64,000 bases of DNA, from the NCBI RefSeq assembly GCF_004346865.1, contig NZ_SMGR01000001.1, positions 868,001 to 932,000 on the forward strand. The letters are read 5' to 3'. Below are positions 57,742-64,000 of the stretch, one piece after another. The notes under the pieces are model-generated. The model was not told the DNA's origin. It saw only the letters and a program-made list of their open reading frames with translations, and ran no database searches. Numbering within the stretch: the first letter of the stretch is position 1; every line of letters begins with the position of its first letter. The stretch comes from Shimia isoporae. GTDB lineage: Bacteria > Pseudomonadota > Alphaproteobacteria > Rhodobacterales > Rhodobacteraceae. The position numbers and the translations under genes are program-made.

Positions 57742-58145
57742 GACACGCTCTCGCAACAGTATTCGTCGCGTTTGGAGGGACCCTTTGGGGCGCGACCACG
57801 GCCGGGGCCTTGGAGGAGACACCGGCCGTGCCTTCCGGTAATGAAATCCGATTGCAGGAAATCATTTACGAGACCCGCCAGGACAACTCTCAGGTCGCCC
57901 GGTTCCGGTATGTGATGCCTTTGATCCGGCATGGTTTGGAGTTTCACGAAATAGAGGAAGACTTCTTCCATCTCTGTATCGGCGTTGCGGTGCCCTATCT
58001 TGCTGTTGAGCAGAAAGAGGTCGATCAGGTCATCATCTCGATGGCGGATCGCGAAACCGAATTTGGTGTCACAACCACCCTAGCTACCCAGTATTTCGAG
58101 GCATTCAGCATCGAAAACGGAGCCTGTATCTGGGAGGGTTTCTGA
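57738..58145 (+). CDS. exported hypothetical protein, possibly DUF6497
   Basis: 135-residue exported protein with signal peptide ending near GATTAGA. The core RFRYVMP, the FHEIEEDFFHLC segment, VDQVIISMADRETEFGV and the end ENGACIWEGF resemble DUF6497 as I remember it, but this is not checked. Cysteines near the middle and end could form a disulfide. The start is coupled to the previous stop through ATGA. Confidence 0.7.
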   Translation: MRHALATVFVAFGGTLWGATTAGALEETPAVPSGNEIRLQEIIYETRQDNSQVARFRYVMPLIRHGLEFHEIEEDFFHLCIGVAVPYLAVEQKEVDQVIISMADRETEFGVTTTLATQYFEAFSIENGACIWEGF

Positions 58146-58347
58146 TGACACCACAACATCTAGCGACCAAGCAGAGCCATAGGCGGGAAGTTGCGACTTT
58201 GCCGCCACAGCGCATTAGCTGTACCCGCTATCTGTATCTTTTTGCTGATGAATCCGCTATTGTGCGCCCATGCCGTGTCCGCACGGCTTTGAGGCAGGCA
58301 GGGTCACAAGGCCCTGCTAAACATGAAAACAATACGTGGAGACAGAG
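58146..58347. other. noncoding leader before small lipoprotein
   Basis: 202 bp with no supported gene. It holds a 6-bp hairpin (GCAGGG / CCCTGC, about 58298-58316) shortly before the lipoprotein RBS and a TTTGC at about 58198. A promoter for the lipoprotein is plausible but not clear. Confidence 0.4.
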
Positions 58348-58494
58348 ATGTCCAAGAGCATCAAAGCATTCCTGGCCGTTGGGCTGGTTGCCGTTGTCGC
58401 AGCCTGCGCCGACACCGCACCGGTTGAAGAGTACGTGGTCGTCGACCCCGAGCCGATTTCGACCGAACCGGCATACACCGGAAAATACAAGTAA
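58348..58494 (+). CDS. 48-residue small lipoprotein
   Basis: Short ORF of 48 codons plus stop. MSKSIKAFLAVGLVAVVAAC is a complete lipoprotein signal ending in lipobox VAAC (Cys20), followed by a short mature peptide rich in Glu, Val and Pro and ending YTGKYK. SD GGAGAC is present. Such tiny lipoproteins are easily missed by gene callers. Function unknown; location in the pcc locus. Confidence 0.8.
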   Translation: MSKSIKAFLAVGLVAVVAACADTAPVEEYVVVDPEPISTEPAYTGKYK

Positions 58495-58513
58495 CTCCGG
58501 TTACGCAAGATTT

Positions 58514-58535
58514 GGACAGGCCGGTGGGCCTGTCC
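58514..58535 (+). other. 9-bp perfect hairpin after lipoprotein gene
   Basis: GGACAGGCC and GGCCTGTCC pair around loop GGTG, 19 bp after the lipoprotein stop. No U-run follows (ACCCCAT), so it is more likely a transcript-stabilising or regulatory element than an efficient terminator. Confidence 0.75.
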
Positions 58536-58556
58536 ACCCCATAACCGCGCGATCGA

Positions 58557-58581
58557 GCGCCTCTTTGCAGAAAGGAGGCGC
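58557..58581 (+). promoter_or_regulatory. hairpin that buries a ribosome-binding site
   Basis: GCGCCTCTTT pairs with AAAGGAGGCGC (one bulged G) around loop GCAG. The right arm contains the Shine-Dalgarno AAGGAGG of the gene starting at 58585. A fold of this strength would block translation unless opened. It directly follows the hairpin at 58514-58535. Confidence 0.7.
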
Positions 58582-58584
58582 GGC

Positions 58585-58950
58585 ATGATCAAACATCGCG
58601 GCTTCCCCGGGCGTCTTCCCGGTACCGATTTCCAGTTTGTTATCCGTCGCGCCAACCCCAAAGGTGTCACGCCCATCACTCGGCGCGAGCGGTTCCGCGA
58701 CCGCAAGCCTGCCGATCGTCGTGCCGATGCGGGGTTCATGCAGGCGCTGTGGGAGCAGTTTGGTGAGGAACCTTTCGAACGCGGAAACCTGGATGCAGGC
58801 CGGTTGAGCTGGCTCTTTGGCCGCGAAGTTGTTCCGGCAGAAGATCCATTTGATCCAGCGAGTTACGACGCCCTGTTGCGGATCGATGTAGATGTTGCGC
58901 AAGCGTCCTTTCCTGATGCCTTTAACGGTGGCGGAGAGGAATGGGCATGA
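58585..58950 (+). CDS. hypothetical protein in pcc locus
   Basis: 121-residue basic then acidic soluble protein with no known motif: FPGRLPGTDFQFVIRRANP at the start and an acidic C-terminus. No signal peptide or membrane segment. Its ribosome-binding site lies in a hairpin. Position between pccB and pccA in the same direction suggests a role linked to the carboxylase, but nothing in the protein shows it. Confidence 0.7.
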   Translation: MIKHRGFPGRLPGTDFQFVIRRANPKGVTPITRRERFRDRKPADRRADAGFMQALWEQFGEEPFERGNLDAGRLSWLFGREVVPAEDPFDPASYDALLRIDVDVAQASFPDAFNGGGEEWA

Positions 58951-59266
58951 ATTCGCCGACGCATAACGCGAACGGGCGAAAACGTGCTCATCCGACAGGT
59001 GTTACAAATCTGTTAATTGTGCCCGGCGCTGCCTGTGCCATGGTCCATCACATGGAGGCTCGGTCGGGAGCGGCCGGCTCCTGTAACAGTGTATTCCGTT
59101 ACCCTTCCCCTTTCGGGTGGTTCTGTGGTGTCCCTGCAGGATCACCCGATTTTTTGATCCGCGACGATAGCGGGTGTGTTGCAGTTATCAGCGCCGGGGT
59201 GGCGCACTGTTGCTTTGATACAGAAAAGCCGGCCGGAGACGCCGGCAAGGCAGAAGGAACAGGTTC
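58951..59266. other. 316-bp noncoding region upstream of small lipoprotein
   Basis: No supported gene; a 224-residue frame here is judged spurious. Structures present are GTAAC-N10-GTTAC (about 59082-59101) and the hairpin GCCGGC-N7-GCCGGC (59228-59246), which ends just before the SD of the lipoprotein at 59267. Probably a promoter and leader. Confidence 0.4.
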
Positions 59267-59470
59267 ATGCATACAAAGAAACTCGCACTTGCCTTTGCGG
59301 CAGCGCTCGGGCTCGCCGCGTGTGGCGAGACCATCGGCGAGCAGGCCGCAATCGGCGCTGGCGCGGGGGCGCTTGCCGCGGCTGTTGTCGACGGGAACCT
59401 GGTCACCGGTGCGCTCGTCGCAGGTGGCGCGAACGTTGCCTATTGCCAGCTCAATCCAGGCAAATGCTGA
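59267..59470 (+). CDS. 67-residue glycine-rich small lipoprotein
   Basis: Signal peptide with lipobox LAAC (MHTKKLALAFAAALGLAAC) followed by an Ala/Gly-rich segment (GAGAGALAAAVV) of glycine-zipper type and a pair of Cys near the C-terminus (AYCQLNPGKC). SD GAAGGAAC. Such proteins often sit in the outer membrane. Function unknown; directly upstream of pccA. Confidence 0.82.
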   Translation: MHTKKLALAFAAALGLAACGETIGEQAAIGAGAGALAAAVVDGNLVTGALVAGGANVAYCQLNPGKC

Positions 59471-59525
59471 CCACGGGCTGACGCCCCAAGACACCCTGAC
59501 TGCGCGGCAGTCTTCCGACACACAC

Positions 59526-59563
59526 AAGCCATCGACGCGCGACAGCGCGGCGGTGGCTTTTTT
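59526..59563 (+). terminator. terminator-like hairpin 53 bp upstream of pccA
   Basis: AAGCCA and TGGCTT, extended by CGCGC / GCGCG, form a two-part stem with an internal loop and apical loop GACA, followed by TTTT. It could end the lipoprotein transcript; pccA would then need readthrough or a promoter within the remaining 53 bp. A smaller hairpin CTGCGG / CCGCAG lies at 59575-59592. Confidence 0.7.
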
Positions 59564-59616
59564 GTTGCCAATGTCTGCGGGTCGCACCGCAGGCCAAGAC
59601 CAAGAAGGACGATAAG

Positions 59617-61665
59617 ATGTTCGACAAGATCCTGATTGCAAACCGGGGCGAGATCGCCTGTCGCGTGATCAAGACCGCCCGCAAGATGGGCATCAAGACG
59701 GTGGCGATTTATTCCGACGCCGACAAGCAGGCTCTGCATGTGCAAATGGCGGACGAAGCCATTCACATTGGCCCGCCGCCCGCGAACCAGTCTTATATTG
59801 TCATCGACAAGGTCATGGATGCGATCAAGCAGTCCGGCGCTCAGGCTGTGCATCCAGGGTATGGATTCCTTTCGGAAAACGCCAAGTTTGCCGAGGCATT
59901 GGAAGAAGCTGGTGTGGCGTTTGTGGGCCCGCCCAAGGGCGCCATCGAGGCCATGGGTGACAAGATCACGTCCAAGAAGATCGCTCAGGATGCGCAAGTG
60001 TCTACGGTTCCCGGCTACATGGGTTTGATCGAAGATGCGGACGAGGCCGTGAAGATCTCAAACGAGATTGGTTATCCTGTGATGATCAAGGCCTCTGCCG
60101 GTGGTGGCGGCAAGGGCATGCGGATTGCGTGGAACGATCAGGAAGCGCGGGAAGGGTTTCAGTCCTCCAAGAACGAAGCGGCCAACAGTTTTGGCGATGA
60201 CCGGATCTTTATCGAGAAGTTCGTCACCCAGCCACGCCACATCGAAATTCAGGTACTTTGTGACGCGCATGGCAACGGCATCTATCTGAACGAGCGGGAA
60301 TGCTCCATTCAGCGCCGCAACCAGAAGGTTGTAGAGGAAGCTCCGTCACCTTTCCTTGACGAAGCCACCCGCAAAGCCATGGGCGAACAGTCTGTGGCAC
60401 TGGCCAAAGCTGTGGGTTATGCCTCTGCAGGTACTGTGGAATTTATCGTAGATGGCGACAAGAACTTCTACTTTCTGGAGATGAACACCCGCTTGCAGGT
60501 GGAGCACCCGGTGACAGAGCTGATCACAGGTGTCGACCTTGTGGAGCAGATGATCCGCGTTGCCAACGGCGAACCGCTGACGATCACGCAAGATGATGTT
60601 GGTATCAACGGCTGGGCTATCGAGAACCGCGTCTACGCTGAAGATCCTTATCGGAACTTCCTGCCGTCAATTGGCCGTTTGACCCGTTATCGGCCGCCAG
60701 CGGAGATTGCCGCAGGTCCCATGCAAGACAATGGAAAGTGGGCGGACGATGCGATCGAAGGCAAGGCCTTCGCAGTGCGAAACGATACCGGTGTCTATGA
60801 GGGCGGCGAGATCAGCATGTACTACGACCCGATGATCGCGAAGCTCTGTACCTGGGCTCCAACCCGCGATGAGGCGATCGAGGCGATGCGTACTGCTCTG
60901 GACGGTTTCGAGCTTGAAGGCATCGGACACAACCTGCCGTTTGTTGCTGCGGTTATGGATCACCCGAAATTCATCTCGGGCGACATGACGACGGCATTCA
61001 TCGAGGAAGAATATCCCGAGGGCTTTGAAGGCGTGAGCCTGCCGGACGAGGCACTCCGCAAAATTGCAGCGGCTGCCGCAGCGATGTACCGCGTTGCCGA
61101 AATCCGCCGCACGCGTGTGTCGGGTCGTATGGACAACCATGAGCGCCGCGTCGGAACAAAATGGGTGGTTACGCTGCAGGATCAGGAATTCCCTGTGAAA
61201 GTGAAAGCCGACAAGAAAGGTTCAACCATCAAGTTTGCCGATGGCGAAAAGCTGCGCGTGTCTTCCGACTGGACACCTGGTGACCAGCTGGCGACCCTAA
61301 AAGTAGGTGGCGAGACGTTGGTTCTCAAAGTGGGCAAAATTTCCGGTGGCTTCTGCATTCGGAGCCGGGGCGCAGAGCTGGACGTTCATGTGCGAAGCCC
61401 TCGTCAGGCGGAGTTGGCCAAGCTAATGCCGGAAAAAGTCGCGCCAGACACTTCCAAGATGCTGCTCTGCCCGATGCCGGGTCTGATCGTGAAGGTCGAC
61501 GTCGAGGTCGGTGACACAGTTCAGGAAGGTCAGGCGCTTTGCACGGTGGAAGCCATGAAGATGGAAAACATCCTGCGGGCTGAGAAGACCACTGTCGTCA
61601 CCAAGATCAACGCCGCGGCGGGCGACAGTCTTGCGGTTGATGATGTGATCATGGAGTTCGAATAA
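59617..61665 (+). CDS. pccA: propionyl-CoA carboxylase alpha (biotin carboxylase/carrier) subunit
   Basis: 682-residue PccA. Biotin carboxylase ATP-grasp domain in the first 450 residues (ILIANRGEIACRVI, KASAGGGGKGMRI, ECSIQRRNQKVVEEAP, EMNTRLQVEHPVTE), a BT-like linker domain, then the biotinyl domain with biotin-attachment Lys648 in VEAMKMEN. With PccB it makes (S)-methylmalonyl-CoA. The stop overlaps the next ATG (TAATG). Methylmalonyl-CoA mutase is not in the window; the epimerase is at 17984. Confidence 0.97.
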   Translation: MFDKILIANRGEIACRVIKTARKMGIKTVAIYSDADKQALHVQMADEAIHIGPPPANQSYIVIDKVMDAIKQSGAQAVHPGYGFLSENAKFAEALEEAGVAFVGPPKGAIEAMGDKITSKKIAQDAQVSTVPGYMGLIEDADEAVKISNEIGYPVMIKASAGGGGKGMRIAWNDQEAREGFQSSKNEAANSFGDDRIFIEKFVTQPRHIEIQVLCDAHGNGIYLNERECSIQRRNQKVVEEAPSPFLDEATRKAMGEQSVALAKAVGYASAGTVEFIVDGDKNFYFLEMNTRLQVEHPVTELITGVDLVEQMIRVANGEPLTITQDDVGINGWAIENRVYAEDPYRNFLPSIGRLTRYRPPAEIAAGPMQDNGKWADDAIEGKAFAVRNDTGVYEGGEISMYYDPMIAKLCTWAPTRDEAIEAMRTALDGFELEGIGHNLPFVAAVMDHPKFISGDMTTAFIEEEYPEGFEGVSLPDEALRKIAAAAAAMYRVAEIRRTRVSGRMDNHERRVGTKWVVTLQDQEFPVKVKADKKGSTIKFADGEKLRVSSDWTPGDQLATLKVGGETLVLKVGKISGGFCIRSRGAELDVHVRSPRQAELAKLMPEKVAPDTSKMLLCPMPGLIVKVDVEVGDTVQEGQALCTVEAMKMENILRAEKTTVVTKINAAAGDSLAVDDVIMEFE

Positions 61666-62069
61666 TGCATGAAGCCGTCTGGAAATGGCTCGCGCATTTG
61701 GGCGCGTTTCTGGGCGGCTTTGCTGTGACTGTTGTGCTTGGTTTCATCGGCGCTCCCCTGATTTTCGGCGGGGGTGGCACGAACCTCGTGGTGATTGTCT
61801 GGTCGCTGGCTGCGTTCTGGCTTCTGGTTCAGGTGGCGCTTCTGGTGGCGGTGCACGGCTGGCTGTTTGAAGTTCTGAGCGGCGATTTGCGGGACGAAGG
61901 GTGGTTCTGGGGCCGGTTCGGAACCGTACTGGCTGTCGCGTTTTTGTCGGGGCTGCTTGGCTATTGGGGGCTTATCGGGCCGCTCGGGGCCGTCGCGCTG
62001 GCATATGTGGTGATATTTTTCGGAGGCGGGTTTCTCTTGATACATTTGAAGGGGGCGGAAGCGCTGTGA
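61665..62069 (+). CDS. hypothetical membrane protein downstream of pccA
   Basis: 134-residue protein with four hydrophobic segments (LGGFAVTVVLGFIGAPL, NLVVIVWSLAAFWLLVQVALLVAV, FGTVLAVAFLSGLLGYWGLI, LAYVVIFFGGGFLLIHL). Start overlaps the pccA stop by one base and the stop overlaps the next GTG. No family recognised. Translational coupling to pccA suggests a conserved unit. Confidence 0.75.
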   Translation: MHEAVWKWLAHLGAFLGGFAVTVVLGFIGAPLIFGGGGTNLVVIVWSLAAFWLLVQVALLVAVHGWLFEVLSGDLRDEGWFWGRFGTVLAVAFLSGLLGYWGLIGPLGAVALAYVVIFFGGGFLLIHLKGAEAL

Positions 62070-62995
62070 AAGACCAGAGCCAGACAGAGGGCGTTTTGTC
62101 CATTGAGCGCACCGGCCGGATTGGTGGATTTGAGGCCGGAAGGCTGGCCTACGGGTGCTGGCGTTTTGCGGGCTCGACGGTCTCCGAGGCGACAAGGAAA
62201 ATTGAGGCGGCGCTGGAGATCGGAGCAAATTTGCTTGATACAGCAGCCATTTATGGCTTCGGAGATCAGGGATTTGGTGCGGCCGAGGCTGTGCTGGGTG
62301 ACGTCTATGCAGCGCAAAGTGGCCTGCGCGACCGCACGGTTCTGGTCACCAAGGCGGGCATTCATCCTCCGGTGCCCTACGACAGCCGCGCGTCAAATCT
62401 GATTGAGAGTTGCGAGGCGTCGCTCGCGCGGCTCAGAACCGATGCGATCGACGTTTTCCTGATCCATAGACCGGACCTCCTTGCATCCTTTGAAGAGGTT
62501 GCGGCAGCTTTGACGAAATTGCGCGCTGACGGCAAAGTCCGCGCAGCGGGGGTCAGCAATTTTACTCATACCCAGGTACGGGCGCTGCAGAGTAAACTGG
62601 ATTTCCCACTGGTGGCCACGCAGCCGGAGTTTTCGCCATTGGCTATCGCGCCTCTGGAAGACGGCACGCTCGATGTGGCGCAGGAATTTGACATGGCCAC
62701 CATGGCGTGGTCACCGCTTGGCGGTGGACGGCTGACCGGTGCGCATCACCCCGACGCTGGCACACAGGAAGCGCGGGTTCTGGCTGTGCTGGATGGCATT
62801 GCAACACGTGAAGGCGTCGGCGTGGATCACGTGGCTTTGGCTTGGGTGTTGGCACACCCGGCGAATGTTTTTGCGCTGATCGGGACCCAAAACGTGGGCA
62901 GAATAAGGGAGTCGGCAAAGGCTTTTGACGTCTCGCTCAGCCGGCAGGACTGGTACGATGTTCTGGTTGCGGCCCGTGGGGCGCCGATGCCGTGA
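62066..62995 (+). CDS. aldo/keto reductase
   Basis: 309-residue AKR-fold oxidoreductase starting at GTG 62066 (GTGA overlap with the upstream stop; SD GGGGGCGG). Catalytic Asp/Tyr in LLDTAAIYGFGDQG, Lys in LVTKAG and His in DVFLIHRPD are all present, followed by AAGVSNFTHTQV. It would reduce or oxidise a carbonyl/alcohol with NAD(P)H. Substrate unknown; last gene of the pccA transcript. Confidence 0.92.
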   Translation: MKDQSQTEGVLSIERTGRIGGFEAGRLAYGCWRFAGSTVSEATRKIEAALEIGANLLDTAAIYGFGDQGFGAAEAVLGDVYAAQSGLRDRTVLVTKAGIHPPVPYDSRASNLIESCEASLARLRTDAIDVFLIHRPDLLASFEEVAAALTKLRADGKVRAAGVSNFTHTQVRALQSKLDFPLVATQPEFSPLAIAPLEDGTLDVAQEFDMATMAWSPLGGGRLTGAHHPDAGTQEARVLAVLDGIATREGVGVDHVALAWVLAHPANVFALIGTQNVGRIRESAKAFDVSLSRQDWYDVLVAARGAPMP

Positions 62996-63020
62996 GGCGA
63001 TCGTGTGCTCATATCACGCC

Positions 63021-63464
63021 TCAGTTGCGGCGGTCGCGGATTTCCTGCTGGCGCATCGGCATTTTGTCGATGGATGCAGAGATCTCCCGAACGTCCCACG
63101 GAAACGGTTTGCGCAGGTACGGGATACCGTCTTTCCCGATTAACACGAGCATGAAGCCGCGAGGACGGAGCCGTTCGCGGACAGCGGAGGGCGTGTCGGT
63201 GTCGGTATCCACAATCACGACAACATCGCGTTCGGCAAGGTCCGCCGCCCTCGCTTCGATCAGCGCCATTTGCTCGACGAAGCGTGGATCGCGGTCTGTA
63301 TCGGCAAAAACAACGAGGGGTCTGTTGAGCCAAAGGAAATCGTCGAGAACAACCTCTGAAGCCGGGCGTATTAGCGTTTCCGTAGGCGTTTCCTCAGCGG
63401 CCAGAACCGGTGCGGTCAGAAAGGCCAGAAAGCTCGTCATAACAAAGGCTAAGCGGTGTTTCAT
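63021..63464 (-). CDS. DUF4174 exported protein
   Basis: 147-residue exported DUF4174 protein: signal peptide (LAFVMTSFLAFLTAPVLAA) then DDFLWLNRPLVVFADTDRDPRFVEQMALIEARAADLAERDVVVIVD, the family core, and LVLIGKDG. It has a thioredoxin-like layout but no CXXC. SD AGGAGA. Function unknown. Confidence 0.9.
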   Translation of the reverse strand: MKHRLAFVMTSFLAFLTAPVLAAEETPTETLIRPASEVVLDDFLWLNRPLVVFADTDRDPRFVEQMALIEARAADLAERDVVVIVDTDTDTPSAVRERLRPRGFMLVLIGKDGIPYLRKPFPWDVREISASIDKMPMRQQEIRDRRN

Positions 63465-63575
63465 GATGTCTCCTGTTAGAGGCAATATAAGCGCTTTTAC
63501 TGGCAATACGACCACCTTTGGCGAGCAGGTCAGCAAAATTCATGTGATTAACCCGAAATGCACAGGTGCGGCGGC

Positions 63576-64000
63576 ATGATGCACGTAAGTGATATCCGGC
63601 CGGTAACGCCCGCGTTGGCGGCCTCTGAAGGGGTGCATGGCAACATGGACGTTATTTTGCATGTGGGCGCGCATATGACCGGCGTGACCTCGTTGACGTA
63701 TTATCTGGATCGGAATCGACGCGCGTTGCGCAACCGTGGCCTTGCGTTGTGGACAATGACGGACACGCGAAAAGGGCTTTTTGACGGGCTGACCCTGCGT
63801 TCGGGCCTTTACGGCGTCGAGCGGCGTCGGATGCGGGGCGCGGGACGTGTGCGGCTGCGTTGCGCCAGTCTTGAACGGGCGCGTGCAAAGGAATTGCTTG
63901 TCTGTGATCCGGGGATGCTCGGCGGCGTCTGTGACAACGTGGCCACCGAGCGGCTTTATCCTGCAGCCGGCGAGCGGTTGGCGCGGATGGCGCATGCGTT
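63576..64000 (+). CDS. sulfotransferase-like hypothetical protein (3' truncated by window)
   Basis: Open frame from ATG 63576 to the right edge with no stop (about 141 codons visible). In-frame starts at 63579 and 63645 are alternatives; 63645 begins MDVILHVGAHMTGVTSLTYY, which resembles the degenerate PAPS-loop HVGxHxTGTTSLQ of Roseobacter sulfotransferase-like proteins. The rest is Arg-rich. The loop lacks the usual S/T-T-T arrangement, so enzymatic activity is uncertain. Confidence 0.65.
   Translation, partial: MMHVSDIRPVTPALAASEGVHGNMDVILHVGAHMTGVTSLTYYLDRNRRALRNRGLALWTMTDTRKGLFDGLTLRSGLYGVERRRMRGAGRVRLRCASLERARAKELLVCDPGMLGGVCDNVATERLYPAAGERLARMAHA

Noticed and set aside
58145..58588. 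147-residue frame over the small lipoprotein
   Set aside because: It competes with the lipoprotein that has SD, signal and lipobox; its own translation is Arg/Pro/Ser-rich without a motif.
58941..59615. 224-residue frame upstream of pccA
   Set aside because: It overlaps the glycine-rich lipoprotein and the terminator before pccA, and lacks an SD or known motif.
1..64000. CRISPR arrays, insertion sequences, prophage or integrative elements
   Set aside because: No transposase, integrase, phage gene, regularly spaced repeat array or flanking direct repeats were seen; gene content is ordinary chromosomal.

Overview
The window looks like chromosomal DNA of a Rhodobacteraceae (Roseobacter-group) alphaproteobacterium. 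The evidence is the combination of lineage-typical families (DUF1467, DUF6455, DUF1800/DUF1501, a ScfR/PccR-type regulator, a BhcC-type aldolase), moderately GC-rich coding DNA with long antisense open frames, and short, often ATGA-coupled operons. I see no insertion sequence, prophage, CRISPR array or rRNA. One tRNA (Gln-TTG) is present. Both window edges cut through genes.

Layout. 1-2.3 kb: two tandem AlgJ/AlgX-like SGNH proteins, probably part of an exopolysaccharide O-acetylation locus. 2.3-9 kb: tRNA-Gln, an acyl-CoA dehydrogenase, an Hsp70/YegD-like ATPase and carB. 9-17 kb: pabB and an overlapping pabC-like gene, a CPBP membrane protease, aspS, a DUF1800/DUF1501 pair and an acetyltransferase. 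17-27.5 kb: a response regulator, methylmalonyl-CoA epimerase, DUF1467, an EI24/nitroreductase/histone-deacetylase-like operon, small conserved genes, an M48 lipoprotein protease, three coupled DUF6455 genes, a DCC protein, rimO, and a DUF952-pyrD-arsC operon. 27.5-40.3 kb: 5'-nucleotidase, DUF1992, a TPR-sulfotransferase, SRAP/YedK, ureidoglycine aminohydrolase, a BhcC-like aldolase, GAPDH, malic enzyme, an SLC13 transporter and YebC. 40.4-51.6 kb: YdeI, OpgC-like, argP/lysE, pirin, a DMT exporter, betI-betB-betA and lipoproteins. 51.6-63 kb: a propionyl-CoA carboxylase region with pccR, an MFS pump, pccB, several small or exported proteins of unknown role, pccA, a membrane protein and an aldo/keto reductase. 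The right edge has DUF4174 and a truncated sulfotransferase-like gene.

Functional themes. Propionyl-CoA assimilation links pccR, pccB, pccA and the distant epimerase; no mutase is in the window. Purine-derived ureidoglycine may lead to glyoxylate, with the adjacent BhcC-like aldolase able to condense glyoxylate with glycine. Choline oxidation to betaine is under BetI, with a clear palindromic operator.

The most unusual signals are non-coding. (i) An 11-bp, helically phased tandem repeat sits between stop codon and terminator at two unrelated convergent gene ends. (ii) Two strong hairpins precede a small pcc-locus gene, the second burying its ribosome-binding site. (iii) A perfect 13-bp inverted repeat encloses the start codon of the DMT transporter. 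(iv) A terminator-like hairpin lies just upstream of pccA. Among proteins, the translationally coupled DUF6455 triplet and the conserved-looking small exported proteins between pccB and pccA are the least explained.
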